Below are positions 7,364 through 14,184 of a DNA stretch of 29,569 bases, one piece after another. This DNA comes from a virus: positions 1 to 29,569 of IMG/VR virus record IMGVR_UViG_3300027749_000383; one strand, 5' to 3'. The number at the start of each line of letters is the position of its first letter. Position 1 is the first letter of the stretch. A program made the position numbers and the translations under genes. Under the pieces are notes generated by a model. The model saw only the letters and a list, made by a program, of their open reading frames with translations, searched no databases and had not been told where the DNA came from.

Positions 7364-8365
7364 ATGCCAACTCCATCACAATCCGATTTACATATTAATG
7401 CTCCCCTTACGAGCGTTTCGGTTGCTTACCTTCAGGATTCCGATGTCTTTATTGCGGACAAAGTTTTCCCAAAGGTTCCAGTTCAAAAGCAATCTGACCT
7501 CTACTGGAAGTATTCAAAGTCCGACTGGCGTCGTACTGACGTCCAGCGTCGCGCTCCATCTACCGAGTCACCTGGTGTCGGTTGGAACGTAACTACGGAT
7601 CAGTACTTTGCACACGTCTACGCTGTCCATAAGGATATCGACGATCAACTACGTGCAAACGCTGACTCTAACTTCAATCTCGATTCAGACTCAACCAAGT
7701 TCATCACAAATCAGCTTTTGCTGAAGCGTGACCTTGATTTTGCTGCAACCTACCTGCAAACAGGTGTTTGGGCAACTGAATATACTGGTGTTTCTGCAAG
7801 CCCAACCGGCTCACAGTTCCTCCAGTGGAACAACGCTTCATCTGACCCAATCATGGCTATCAATAGCTGGATTGTAAGTTTCCGTCAGTTGACAGGTTTT
7901 GCTCCGAATATTCTTGTTCTCGGTGCTCTTACTTTCCAGACGTTGCGTCAGCATCCTCTGATTGTTGATCGCATCAAGTACACCCAGCGCGGTATTGTTA
8001 CTGAAGAATTGCTTGCAGCGTTGTTTGGTGTTCCAAAGATTGTCGTTTCATACGCAACCAAGGAAACATCTAGCGCACAGTATGGTGATTCAATCGTTCA
8101 GGACGCAAACGCATCATATGCATTCATCACCGACAGCAAGTCTGCAGCGTTGTTCTACGCTCCTCCTGCTGCTTCCCTGATGACTCCATCTGCAGGTTAC
8201 ATCTTTACCTGGAATGGTTACGCAGCTGGTAACGGCGAAGGCATCCGTGTCAAGAGTTTCCGTATGGAACATCTTGCATCAGATCGCATTGAAGCTGAAA
8301 TGACTTACGACATGAAGGCAGTTGCTACCGACATGGGCGTATTCATTAACAGCGCAGTCGCATAA
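7364..8365 (+). CDS. Major capsid protein
   Basis: A 333-residue protein in the canonical position after scaffold and decoration genes and before a strong terminator. Features common to HK97-fold capsid proteins of this type include the N-terminal SVAYLQDSDVFIADKVFPKV, a central ring of polar residues around WRRTDVQRRAP, DFAATYLQT, ILVLGALTFQTLRQHP, and a C-terminal strand set with FRMEHLASDRIEAEMTYDMKAV. It would form the icosahedral shell. The codons contain more C-ending choices than the tail genes, as often seen for very highly expressed genes. No obvious N-terminal delta domain long enough for HK97-style processing is apparent, consistent with a separate scaffold. Confidence 0.85.
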   Translation: MPTPSQSDLHINAPLTSVSVAYLQDSDVFIADKVFPKVPVQKQSDLYWKYSKSDWRRTDVQRRAPSTESPGVGWNVTTDQYFAHVYAVHKDIDDQLRANADSNFNLDSDSTKFITNQLLLKRDLDFAATYLQTGVWATEYTGVSASPTGSQFLQWNNASSDPIMAINSWIVSFRQLTGFAPNILVLGALTFQTLRQHPLIVDRIKYTQRGIVTEELLAALFGVPKIVVSYATKETSSAQYGDSIVQDANASYAFITDSKSAALFYAPPAASLMTPSAGYIFTWNGYAAGNGEGIRVKSFRMEHLASDRIEAEMTYDMKAVATDMGVFINSAVA

Positions 8366-8378
8366 CGAACAAATAAGT

Positions 8379-8420
8379 CTAAGAGGTCGCTGTCACTTTT
8401 GGCGGCGACCTCTTAGTTTA
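8379..8420 (+). terminator. Hairpin terminator after the major capsid gene
   Basis: A perfect 12-bp stem pairs 8379-8390 (CTAAGAGGTCGC) with 8405-8416 (GCGACCTCTTAG). It can extend inward by four more pairs, two of them G-T, leaving a 6-base loop ACTTTT. It is followed by TTTA, a short T run, so termination is probably partial. It lies 14 bases after the capsid stop and would raise capsid transcript relative to downstream genes. Confidence 0.85.
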
Positions 8421-8432
8421 CATAGGAGAGAA

Positions 8433-8630
8433 ATGTATATTGCCCGCAGACCTATGCAAATTGATGGAGAATGGCGCCAAATTGGAGAGCCAGTTCCAGA
8501 AGCCAATGAATGGCTACGTGTTGAGTCTTATGTTAATACAGGTTTTATCGTATGGGTTGAAGACCCAATCGAAGAAGTAATTATAGATACTCCGATTCCT
8601 GTTAAAAAAGTTGCTAAAAAATCCAAATAG
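8433..8630 (+). CDS. Small conserved-type hypothetical protein after capsid
   Basis: A 65-residue protein starting at the ATG after AGGAGAG (8424-8430), which lies just past the capsid terminator. A longer reading from 8322 would run through the capsid gene and terminator and is unlikely. Notable segments are RRPMQIDGEWRQIGEPVPEA near the N-terminus and a lysine-rich end (KKVAKKSK). The idG-x-GepVPEA-xW pattern is familiar from small proteins encoded between capsid and neck genes in siphophages, but no function is known to me. Probably structural or assembly-related by position. Confidence 0.65.
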   Translation: MYIARRPMQIDGEWRQIGEPVPEANEWLRVESYVNTGFIVWVEDPIEEVIIDTPIPVKKVAKKSK

Positions 8631-8659
8631 CGGAATGACCAGCGTTGGATAATGGAGTT

Positions 8660-10039
8660 ATGCCATTTAAATCCGAGCAGCAGAGACGTTATATGTTCTC
8701 GCAGCACCCAAATATCGCTAGTCGTTGGGTGAAAGAAGAAAAGGCTAAAGCCAAAAAGGAAAAGCGTGTGCCTAACTATGTAGTCGCCAAATCAGCGTTT
8801 GGTATCGAACACGCTGGCGAAGAAATTAACAAGGCTGGTTTTGGTAGTCTTTTGCGTCTCGGAGCTTCAGGAGAAAAAGGCGCTAATGCCGCTTTAAAGG
8901 GAACTCGCGAAGTAAAAGCTGTTCACGACATGCCAAATGTCGCAGCAAAGCCTAAAGATATTTTAAGTAGCGTTAGAACCGCTCAAGCGCGTGCTAAATC
9001 AGTTCACCCGCCAATTGCTCTTGGTACGGGCAAAGAACTTGTTCCCTTTAAACCAGCTCCATTTGTTGCAAAGCCACGTCCTGTAGGAATTAAGGGAACT
9101 GGGAATCCAGTTAAACCAAAAATTTCCTTACCATCAGCACCAAAACCAAAAGTTCCAGGTCGTGCATCTAGCGGTTTTACTGGTTTTAAATCTGGCATTA
9201 AAACTGGGGCAGTTCCAAATCCAACAAGAGCCGGAGTATCCAGTGGAAGACTCGCCCCACTCACGTCTAGTCAAAAGGCTACGCAATCTGGCGCAAAAGT
9301 TGGCGCTAAAGTTAGAAACGCACCAGCAGCAGCCAAAGGAAGACTTGTTGCTACCGGCAGAAACGTTTCCGCCAAGACAAAAGCTGTCGCAGGCAATGCT
9401 AAGGGCAAGCTTGTCTCCACTGGAAACAAGGCCAAGAATGGTGCTAAAGCGACAGCCGGAAAACTCGTTACGACTGGAAGAAACGCGAAACAGACTGCTA
9501 GCGCTAATATTAATGCCGTTAAAAGAGGCTACAACACGGCCGCGGCAGGCAAAGAGGGTGGACTTCATGGCGCACTTCGAACTGGAGAAGCTTCTTCTTA
9601 CCGTGCAGGATCGGCAGCAGGAAAAGCCAAGGGCAAAATGGTTTCAACTGGTTCGAAAGCTAAAGCAGGCGCGAAAGCCGCTCCAGGAAGATTAATGACT
9701 TCTGGTAGAAATGTTAAAACTACAGTTGGGGATAACGCACATGCCCTTAAAAGCGGCTACAGGATGGGTAGAACGGGTCAAGAAGGCGGTTTGCATGGAG
9801 CACTTAGGTCTGGCGTAAAGACGTCTGAAAAGGCCGGTAGAGGCGCTGGAAAGGCCGTTGCTACGCGTTCAGCTAATAAAGCCTCTAAAGTAAGAATTAA
9901 AGCAGTTCAAAATGGTCCAAAGTCTCAGGTTGCAAACAAAGATATTAATCCAGCCACTGCGGCACTCGCAGGCGGCGCTCTCGTTGGCGCTGGTGCGGGC
10001 GGAGCAGCATTAGTTAGTCGCCGACGCAAGGAACAATAA
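8660..10039 (+). CDS. Basic repeat protein with MPFKSEQQRR N-terminus and C-terminal hydrophobic anchor
   Basis: A very basic ~459-residue protein. It opens with MPFKSEQQRRYMFSQHPNIA, a motif common in small phage proteins (PFKSExQRRxxxxxxPxIAxxW), here followed by a long extension. Near residues 45-51 is SAFGIEH, then INKA. Residues about 75-190 are Pro/Lys-rich and probably disordered. Residues about 248-399 are two 76-residue tandem repeats (separate entry). The end has a Gly/Ala-rich hydrophobic segment followed by RRRKEQ, like a membrane anchor. Composition recalls H1-type DNA-binding tails, so an internal DNA-associated or ejected protein is plausible, but unproven. ATG 8660 fits the motif start; TTG 8645 in the same frame is an alternative, as spacing from GGAG to 8660 is very short. 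Confidence 0.6.
   Translation: MPFKSEQQRRYMFSQHPNIASRWVKEEKAKAKKEKRVPNYVVAKSAFGIEHAGEEINKAGFGSLLRLGASGEKGANAALKGTREVKAVHDMPNVAAKPKDILSSVRTAQARAKSVHPPIALGTGKELVPFKPAPFVAKPRPVGIKGTGNPVKPKISLPSAPKPKVPGRASSGFTGFKSGIKTGAVPNPTRAGVSSGRLAPLTSSQKATQSGAKVGAKVRNAPAAAKGRLVATGRNVSAKTKAVAGNAKGKLVSTGNKAKNGAKATAGKLVTTGRNAKQTASANINAVKRGYNTAAAGKEGGLHGALRTGEASSYRAGSAAGKAKGKMVSTGSKAKAGAKAAPGRLMTSGRNVKTTVGDNAHALKSGYRMGRTGQEGGLHGALRSGVKTSEKAGRGAGKAVATRSANKASKVRIKAVQNGPKSQVANKDINPATAALAGGALVGAGAGGAALVSRRRKEQ
9401..9856 (+). repeat. Two tandem 228-bp (76-aa) coding repeats
   Basis: Unit 1 (9401-9628) and unit 2 (9629-9856) are in frame and encode parallel sequences: KGKLVSTGNKAKNGAKA with KGKMVSTGSKAKAGAKA, GKLVTTGRNAK with GRLMTSGRNVK, and KEGGLHGALRTGE with QEGGLHGALRSGV. 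A partial earlier unit (GRLVATGRNVSAKTKA) lies just before. The DNA copies have diverged while the protein pattern is kept. Confidence 0.85.
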
Positions 10040-10524
10040 TGCTATCTGCATTTGGAATTAATCACGGTTTAATATCAAAAATGGATCCAGGTTCTACCGA
10101 TATGCACGTAAATAGACCAATTGGTACCGCTAATAAATACGTTCAAACCATAAATACCGGAAATAAAAAGGTTCCTAAAAAAGCATACCCATTTCTTCAT
10201 GCTTCCGTAGTTAGAGCTTACGATGATACTCGGGCACATAAAGTTAGGGCTGCTACAAAACAAGCAGGAGCCGCCTCAATAGGTGGTGCCGCTGGAAGTT
10301 TAGCGGGTTTAACTGCAGTTTCACTGGCTGGTAAAAGAGTGCCAGCACTTAGAAATTCTTCCAAAATTCTAGGAAGAACGCTCACATCTGAAAGAAAAAT
10401 TGGTCTAGCGGCAGGTGTTGGCGCTGGAGCCGTTGGTGGAACAGGTGGCGCAGCAGCAAACTACTACGCGCTTGAAAACACCAAGAAAAATAAAAAATAC
10501 AAATTTAGGAGTCATAATGGATAG
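10039..10524 (+). CDS. Glycine-zipper protein with N-terminal SAFGINH signature
   Basis: A 161-residue basic protein of unknown function. It begins MLSAFGINHGLISKMDPG, sharing the SAFG[IV][EN]H signature with the genes at 4243 and 8660, followed by ISKM. Two Gly/Ala-rich hydrophobic segments lie near 78-102 and 125-148, the second with AAGVGAGAVGGTGGAAANYY. The C-terminus is Lys-rich (KKNKKYKFRS). The start overlaps the upstream stop as TAATG. It belongs with the other glycine-zipper proteins of this head block and may be a virion-internal or membrane-interacting protein. Confidence 0.6.
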   Translation: MLSAFGINHGLISKMDPGSTDMHVNRPIGTANKYVQTINTGNKKVPKKAYPFLHASVVRAYDDTRAHKVRAATKQAGAASIGGAAGSLAGLTAVSLAGKRVPALRNSSKILGRTLTSERKIGLAAGVGAGAVGGTGGAAANYYALENTKKNKKYKFRSHNG

Positions 10525-10729
10525 TCTTAATGTAAATGCTCTTAAGGATTACGCTTCATCTTTTGCGGCAATTCTTCTTACCTTCTTTGTCGCAAGCGGC
10601 GCAGATATTACAAAAATTCACGCAAACGATATTAAAGTGTGGATTGCGGCTGGTCTAGGAGCTGTTTTACCTCCAATTATTGCAGCTCTTGACAAGAAAA
10701 ATCTACGTTACGGTCGCAAAGGCGCGTAA
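10517..10729 (+). CDS. Small two-helix membrane protein, holin-like
   Basis: A 70-residue protein with two hydrophobic helices, about 13-27 (SFAAILLTFFVASGA) and 40-58 (VWIAAGLGAVLPPIIAAL), ending in a basic tail (KKNLRYGRKGA). The arrangement, with a short polar turn containing ADITKIHANDIK, resembles small two-segment holins of actinobacterial phages. Holins form membrane lesions that release the lysin at the end of infection, but no lysin gene is next to it. The location between head and connector genes is unusual, so a head-associated membrane role is an alternative. TAGGAG precedes ATG 10517, which overlaps the upstream gene; a longer reading from 10415 has no ribosome site. Confidence 0.5.
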   Translation: MDSLNVNALKDYASSFAAILLTFFVASGADITKIHANDIKVWIAAGLGAVLPPIIAALDKKNLRYGRKGA

Positions 10730-11208
10730 TGACGTTTACGTATTCTGGAAACCCATCCAACTCCCCGTTGGACGAGGTTCGCTTTTACATCCAGGATACC
10801 AATACTAGCGATCAGTTACTATCCGATGAGGAAGTCAACTATCTAATTGGCAAATGGTATCCAATATATGTTTCTTTTATTCTGGTTGCCGCTAACGCCT
10901 GCGATATTATTTCATCGAAGTTTGCTAGAGAAGTCACTTACAGCGCAGATGGTGTTTCTGTTGGAGCCAATGAACTCCAGCAGAAATACACTCAATTGGC
11001 AAAATCTTTGCGTGATCAGTACAAACTGGAAAAAGAAGTAGGTGGCGCTCCAGATGTTGGAGGTATCATCTATGGAGAAGAATTTGACCCAACGATTGCT
11101 CCATTGAGCTGGTCAAAGGGCATGCACGACAACTACCGAGGCGGCCAGCAAGATTATGGCGGCGCCTGGAGAAGCCCAGAACCCGAGACCGGAAGTACGT
11201 ACCCATAA
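10729..11208 (+). CDS. Head-tail connector (adaptor) protein
   Basis: A 159-residue protein matching the gp6-like/gp15-like connector pattern: DEVRFYIQDTNTSDQLLSDEEV near the N-terminus, a helix with AANACDIISSKFAREV, then SADGVSVGANELQQKYTQLAKSLRDQY. In known siphophages such proteins form a dodecameric ring beneath the portal. The C-terminal 40 residues are Gly- and Pro-rich and probably flexible. TAATG overlap with the holin-like gene and with the next gene shows tight coupling. It begins the conserved neck gene order connector, stopper, gp10-like, tail terminator. Confidence 0.75.
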   Translation: MTFTYSGNPSNSPLDEVRFYIQDTNTSDQLLSDEEVNYLIGKWYPIYVSFILVAANACDIISSKFAREVTYSADGVSVGANELQQKYTQLAKSLRDQYKLEKEVGGAPDVGGIIYGEEFDPTIAPLSWSKGMHDNYRGGQQDYGGAWRSPEPETGSTYP

Positions 11209-11645
11209 TGCCTAGGACCATATCTGCAATGGCGGTTAAATACGTCAGAGTTCACGCTGAAGCACAGATGGAAGATACGGTCCGTATTTACAGAAACAAA
11301 CCTTCTGCTCTAAATACAGACAACGGACTAATTGAAGCTGGCCAAGGTTATATAGTCTATGAAGGAAAAGCCAGAATTCAGAATGTTAATGGACCCGCTC
11401 CAATTGTTATTTCCGAGGGAGATTTAACATTTTCTGACACCTTTGGTTCAATCCCCGTTGATATTGACGGACCAATTCCGATAACTGACGATACTCTTAT
11501 TGTGCTTACGCATAAAACGGATCCAGATTTAGTCGGAAAGTCTTTTCGCATTACTGGCGTACATGGCGGCGGGTATCTTATGGCTGTAAGAACTATGCAC
11601 CTCAGAACCATGGCAGACAACAGAACTTGGCACGAACATGACTGA
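11208..11645 (+). CDS. Head-tail stopper-like protein (DUF6093-like)
   Basis: A 145-residue beta-rich protein placed second in the neck cassette. The sequence has EDTVRIYRNKP, VYEGKARIQNVNG and DTLIVLTHKTDPDLVGKSFRITGV, a pattern seen in head-closure proteins of actinobacterial siphophages annotated DUF6093. The expected role is to close the head after packaging and dock the tail. It starts by TAATG overlap and its end overlaps the next gene by eight bases. Identification rests on motif impression plus order. Confidence 0.6.
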   Translation: MPRTISAMAVKYVRVHAEAQMEDTVRIYRNKPSALNTDNGLIEAGQGYIVYEGKARIQNVNGPAPIVISEGDLTFSDTFGSIPVDIDGPIPITDDTLIVLTHKTDPDLVGKSFRITGVHGGGYLMAVRTMHLRTMADNRTWHEHD

Positions 11646-12123
11646 TGTTGCTGCCGCTACGGCAGATTTAACATCATTGATTGGTAATCTGCAAAATGCC
11701 CCCAAACTTGTTGAAAAACTGACCAAAGAACTAATTCACGACACTGCTGATAAAATTGCTCAAATTGCTAGATCCAAGGCTCCGATTAGGACTGGCGCTT
11801 TACGTGAAAGTATCAACATTCAATATGATGGAGATTTTTCAGCAACCATCGGTCCGCACGTTGATTACGGTGTTTACCAAGAATTTGGTACGGCGTCCAG
11901 GGGAGAGTTTGGTGGACAGCCATACACAATTGTTCCCAAAAAGGGAAAATATTTGGTATTCACAATTAATGGCAGAAAGATATTTGCTAAAAAAGTAACG
12001 CATCCTGGAATTAAACCAAAATACTACATGCGTGGAGCGTTAGAAGCAGTTTTGCAACCTTTTATTGATGAACTTACAGAAATTGGTGCTTTGGTTATCG
12101 TAAAGGGAAAAAATGCTAAATAG
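11638..12123 (+). CDS. HK97 gp10-like tail completion protein
   Basis: A 161-residue protein with the HK97-gp10 family signature: helix at the start, then SKAPIRTGALRESI (residues about 45-58), DYGVYQEFGT (about 78-87), and VTHPGIKPKYYMRGALEAV (about 120-138). This family acts at the head-tail joint or tail tube completion step. The gene overlaps its neighbours on both sides (8 and 11 bases), typical of translational coupling. Confidence is high because three family blocks occur in order. Confidence 0.8.
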   Translation: MTDVAAATADLTSLIGNLQNAPKLVEKLTKELIHDTADKIAQIARSKAPIRTGALRESINIQYDGDFSATIGPHVDYGVYQEFGTASRGEFGGQPYTIVPKKGKYLVFTINGRKIFAKKVTHPGIKPKYYMRGALEAVLQPFIDELTEIGALVIVKGKNAK

Positions 12124-12571
12124 ACGTATTCTTACTAAAACAATAATTGATAAGGTCAAATTAACTGGTAAACCTGTTGGAGACGGCGTAACCCCTAAGG
12201 GGGCAGGCTGGACGGGCGGACAACCAAACGCGGAAGGGACAAACTTTGTTCCGTTCTGTGTTGTCGGTATTGGCACTTCTTCAAGCAGTTCGGGGCCAAT
12301 TAGTGATTTTCAAGCAGACTGGCAGACAACATACACAGTCAGTTCGTTTGGTGTTTCAAGAGAACAAACTGAGTGGACGGCCGATTTAGCGCGAACCAAT
12401 CTTGCGTTGCTAAAGGGCACTACACTTAATCTAGGAGACGCTAACTATAAAGTAATTTCAGTTAGAGTTGACGCAATTGGTGGTATCCAAAGGGTGGATG
12501 CTACTGAACCACAATATTGGGGCCAAACAGATGCGTATACCGTCTGGGTCACAAAAACAGCTACTGCATAA
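12113..12571 (+). CDS. Tail terminator-like protein
   Basis: A 152-residue protein directly before the major tail protein, where the tail terminator (DUF3168/gpU-type) lies in siphophages. Residues about 65-150 show the mixed pattern expected: SDFQADWQTTYTVSSFG, REQTEWTADLARTNLA, and a final strand set ending in YTVWVTKTATA. Terminators cap the tail tube and join it to the neck. AAAGGGA lies just upstream of the ATG. The family match is by position and overall pattern, as no single motif is decisive. Confidence 0.6.
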   Translation: MLNRRILTKTIIDKVKLTGKPVGDGVTPKGAGWTGGQPNAEGTNFVPFCVVGIGTSSSSSGPISDFQADWQTTYTVSSFGVSREQTEWTADLARTNLALLKGTTLNLGDANYKVISVRVDAIGGIQRVDATEPQYWGQTDAYTVWVTKTATA

Positions 12572-12598
12572 TGCAGTACCTTTCGCGGAGGTAAAAAT

Positions 12599-13378
12599 AT
12601 GGCCCGTTTAATTCCAAACGGCAACACGAAAATTTACTACCTGGACACTGCAACTCTTGGCGTTCCAGCTTCTGTCAGCGCTACAGACTTAGCGAGCACT
12701 GGTATTGATGTAACTCCTTATGTTATGTCACTTCAGGCTTCTGTTGCTGCGCAGGCACTTCCTATCCCGGCAATGGATTCGCGTTTTGAACCCGCTATTC
12801 GTGGTGTGGAACAAGGCACTTTCCAGATTGATCTCTATAGAGACGATTTGACCGAAGGCGGATCAGACACTGCATGGAACACTCTTTCTCGTGGAAACAC
12901 TGGAATTTTTGTAATTTCACGCACAACAAATACTATTTCAAATGGCGATTATGTTGAAGTGTGGCCAGTATTGGTTCTTTCACGCTCAATGGCAAATATG
13001 TCAAGCAATGGTCTATTGACATTCACGGTGCAGGCAGCTTTGACAGGCGCACCTAATGAACACTTCCAACTAACAGCAACCGCAGTTCCATCAGCACCAA
13101 TTAACGTTGTTGCAACCCTTGGAGCTTCTACCGGACTTGTTACTCTCGATTGGGATCTCCCAACACAGGGCGGAACAATTACTGGCTACAAGGTCTACAA
13201 GGATTCTACTGCGGGCGGAACATTTGCCACACAGATTTCCACCAACATTGTTATCACTGGAACGACAGCCGCGCTTACTTCACAGGCGACTAGTCTTACG
13301 TTCTACAAAATCGTTGCTACAAACGCAACTGGCGATAGCGCCAAGTCGTCTGTATCTAACGGTGTAACCGTAGTCTAA
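12599..13378 (+). CDS. Major tail (tube) protein with C-terminal FN3-like domain
   Basis: A 259-residue protein located between tail terminator and tail chaperones. Residues 1-160 form the tube domain (MARLIPNGNTKIYYL, SRFEPAIRGVEQGTFQIDLYRDD, GDYVEVWPVLVLSRS). Residues about 163-259 are a fibronectin type III or Ig-like domain: PSAPINVVATLG, VTLDWDLPTQGG, ITGYKVYKDS and FYKIVATNATGDSA. Such appended domains decorate the outer surface of the tail tube and may bind the host surface weakly. GCGGAGG (12585-12591) seven bases before ATG is a strong ribosome site, in keeping with high expression. Confidence 0.8.
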   Translation: MARLIPNGNTKIYYLDTATLGVPASVSATDLASTGIDVTPYVMSLQASVAAQALPIPAMDSRFEPAIRGVEQGTFQIDLYRDDLTEGGSDTAWNTLSRGNTGIFVISRTTNTISNGDYVEVWPVLVLSRSMANMSSNGLLTFTVQAALTGAPNEHFQLTATAVPSAPINVVATLGASTGLVTLDWDLPTQGGTITGYKVYKDSTAGGTFATQISTNIVITGTTAALTSQATSLTFYKIVATNATGDSAKSSVSNGVTVV

Positions 13379-13396
13379 TAATAGGAGAAACTGCAG

Positions 13397-13828
13397 ATGC
13401 CCACTAAAGCAGAAGGTGTAACAGCACGTCAAAAGCAAAGCGACGCTTCAAAAAGAGTCACTTTTGAAATGCTAAAAACAAAGCCTCGTGCGGAACAAGA
13501 AATTACGTTTCTTATGAACACCGAAGGTGGAAAAAAAGAAGAAGTAACATTCTTGTTCCGCTCGATCGGCTCTGTTGATTATGACCGCCTTTTAACTAAA
13601 AATCCTCCAACAACTGAACAAAGAGCAGAAGGCGCTTCGTATAATATTAATACGTTTGCTCCAGCAATTCTTTCGTCTGTGTGCGCAGAGCCTGAAATGA
13701 GCCCTACGCAATGGTCGGAAATCTGGAATTCTCCAGACTGGAACCGAGGCGAAATTATGCAGTTGTTTGTATCAGCAGTTGAACTTTGCAATCAGGGGAT
13801 GGATATCCCTTTTTTCGACAGAGGCTGA
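13397..13828 (+). CDS. Tail assembly chaperone (G-like), short form
   Basis: A 143-residue protein between the major tail protein and the tape measure gene, the fixed place for the G-type tail assembly chaperone. It has a basic N-terminus, EEVTFLFRSIGSVDYDRLLTK, then APAILSSVCAEPEMSPTQWSEIWNSPDWNRGEIMQLF, a pattern often seen in actinobacterial-phage chaperones. The zero frame stops soon after a slippery TTTTTTC site, so most ribosomes make this short form and some make the G-T fusion with the downstream frame. It would bind the tape measure protein during tail assembly. AGGAG precedes the ATG. Confidence 0.8.
   Translation: MPTKAEGVTARQKQSDASKRVTFEMLKTKPRAEQEITFLMNTEGGKKEEVTFLFRSIGSVDYDRLLTKNPPTTEQRAEGASYNINTFAPAILSSVCAEPEMSPTQWSEIWNSPDWNRGEIMQLFVSAVELCNQGMDIPFFDRG
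13810..13816 (+). promoter_or_regulatory. Programmed -1 frameshift site TTTTTTC
   Basis: In the chaperone frame the codons read CCT TTT TTC GAC, giving a perfect T TTT TTC slippery heptamer. Slipping back one base moves translation into the frame of 13816-14184. The zero-frame stop is at 13826-13828. A six-pair hairpin (13841-13846 with 13851-13856) lies 24 bases downstream, farther than the usual stimulatory spacing, so it may be irrelevant. Confidence 0.8.
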
Positions 13829-14184
13829 GATATGACAATCAGTTCTACTCAGAACTTCAGCTATGCAATGAATACGGAATTCCACATTCAGAATTTCTAA
13901 CCTGGTCCTATGAGGACAGAGCTAAGTCGTTGGCCTTTCTCATAGAAAAGGGACTTAGATGCCAATTGTGCGGAACTGCGCAATGGGAGTGGGAAGAAAG
14001 TAAATATGCATACGAACCAGTGTCTCAATTCTGTCAGGGTTGTTACACAAAGCACGTCACAGAAGACGACAACGCGCTTCCTGGGACAACCGTAACCTTG
14101 CTGCCCACCTCTGGGCAGGCGGCTGCGAAACGTCGCGTGAAAGAGAAGCGTATAGCCGAAAGGACGTCGTCAGATAATGGCTGA
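13816..14184 (+). CDS. Tail assembly chaperone T-like extension (made by -1 frameshift), zinc-ribbon containing
   Basis: This frame lies one base back from the G-like gene and is open from 13786 through 14184. Reading from TTTTTTC gives 122 residues, making a G-T fusion of about 262 aa. Independent initiation is unlikely: the upstream candidate is a TTG without a ribosome site and there is no internal Met. Residues begin RQRLRYDN, then HSEFLTWSYEDRAKSLAFL, then CQLCGTAQWEW and FCQGCYTK, two CxxC pairs that look like a zinc ribbon. Such CxxCGT-x-WxW...C-x2-C segments are familiar in second-frame chaperones of actinobacterial phages. It overlaps the tape measure gene by eight bases. Confidence 0.8.
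   Translation, partial: RQRLRYDNQFYSELQLCNEYGIPHSEFLTWSYEDRAKSLAFLIEKGLRCQLCGTAQWEWEESKYAYEPVSQFCQGCYTKHVTEDDNALPGTTVTLLPTSGQAAAKRRVKEKRIAERTSSDNG

Noticed and set aside
8322-8432. Longer start for the small gene after the capsid
   Set aside because: It would overlap the end of the capsid gene and read through the hairpin; AGGAGAG before ATG 8433 gives a better start.
9134-9695. Open frames on both strands overlapping the repeat protein
   Set aside because: Arise from the repetitive basic coding sequence; the main frame has clear protein-level repeats and the others do not.
10415-10516. Longer N-terminus for the holin-like gene
   Set aside because: No ribosome site at 10415 and it fully overlaps the preceding coding frame; TAGGAG supports ATG 10517.
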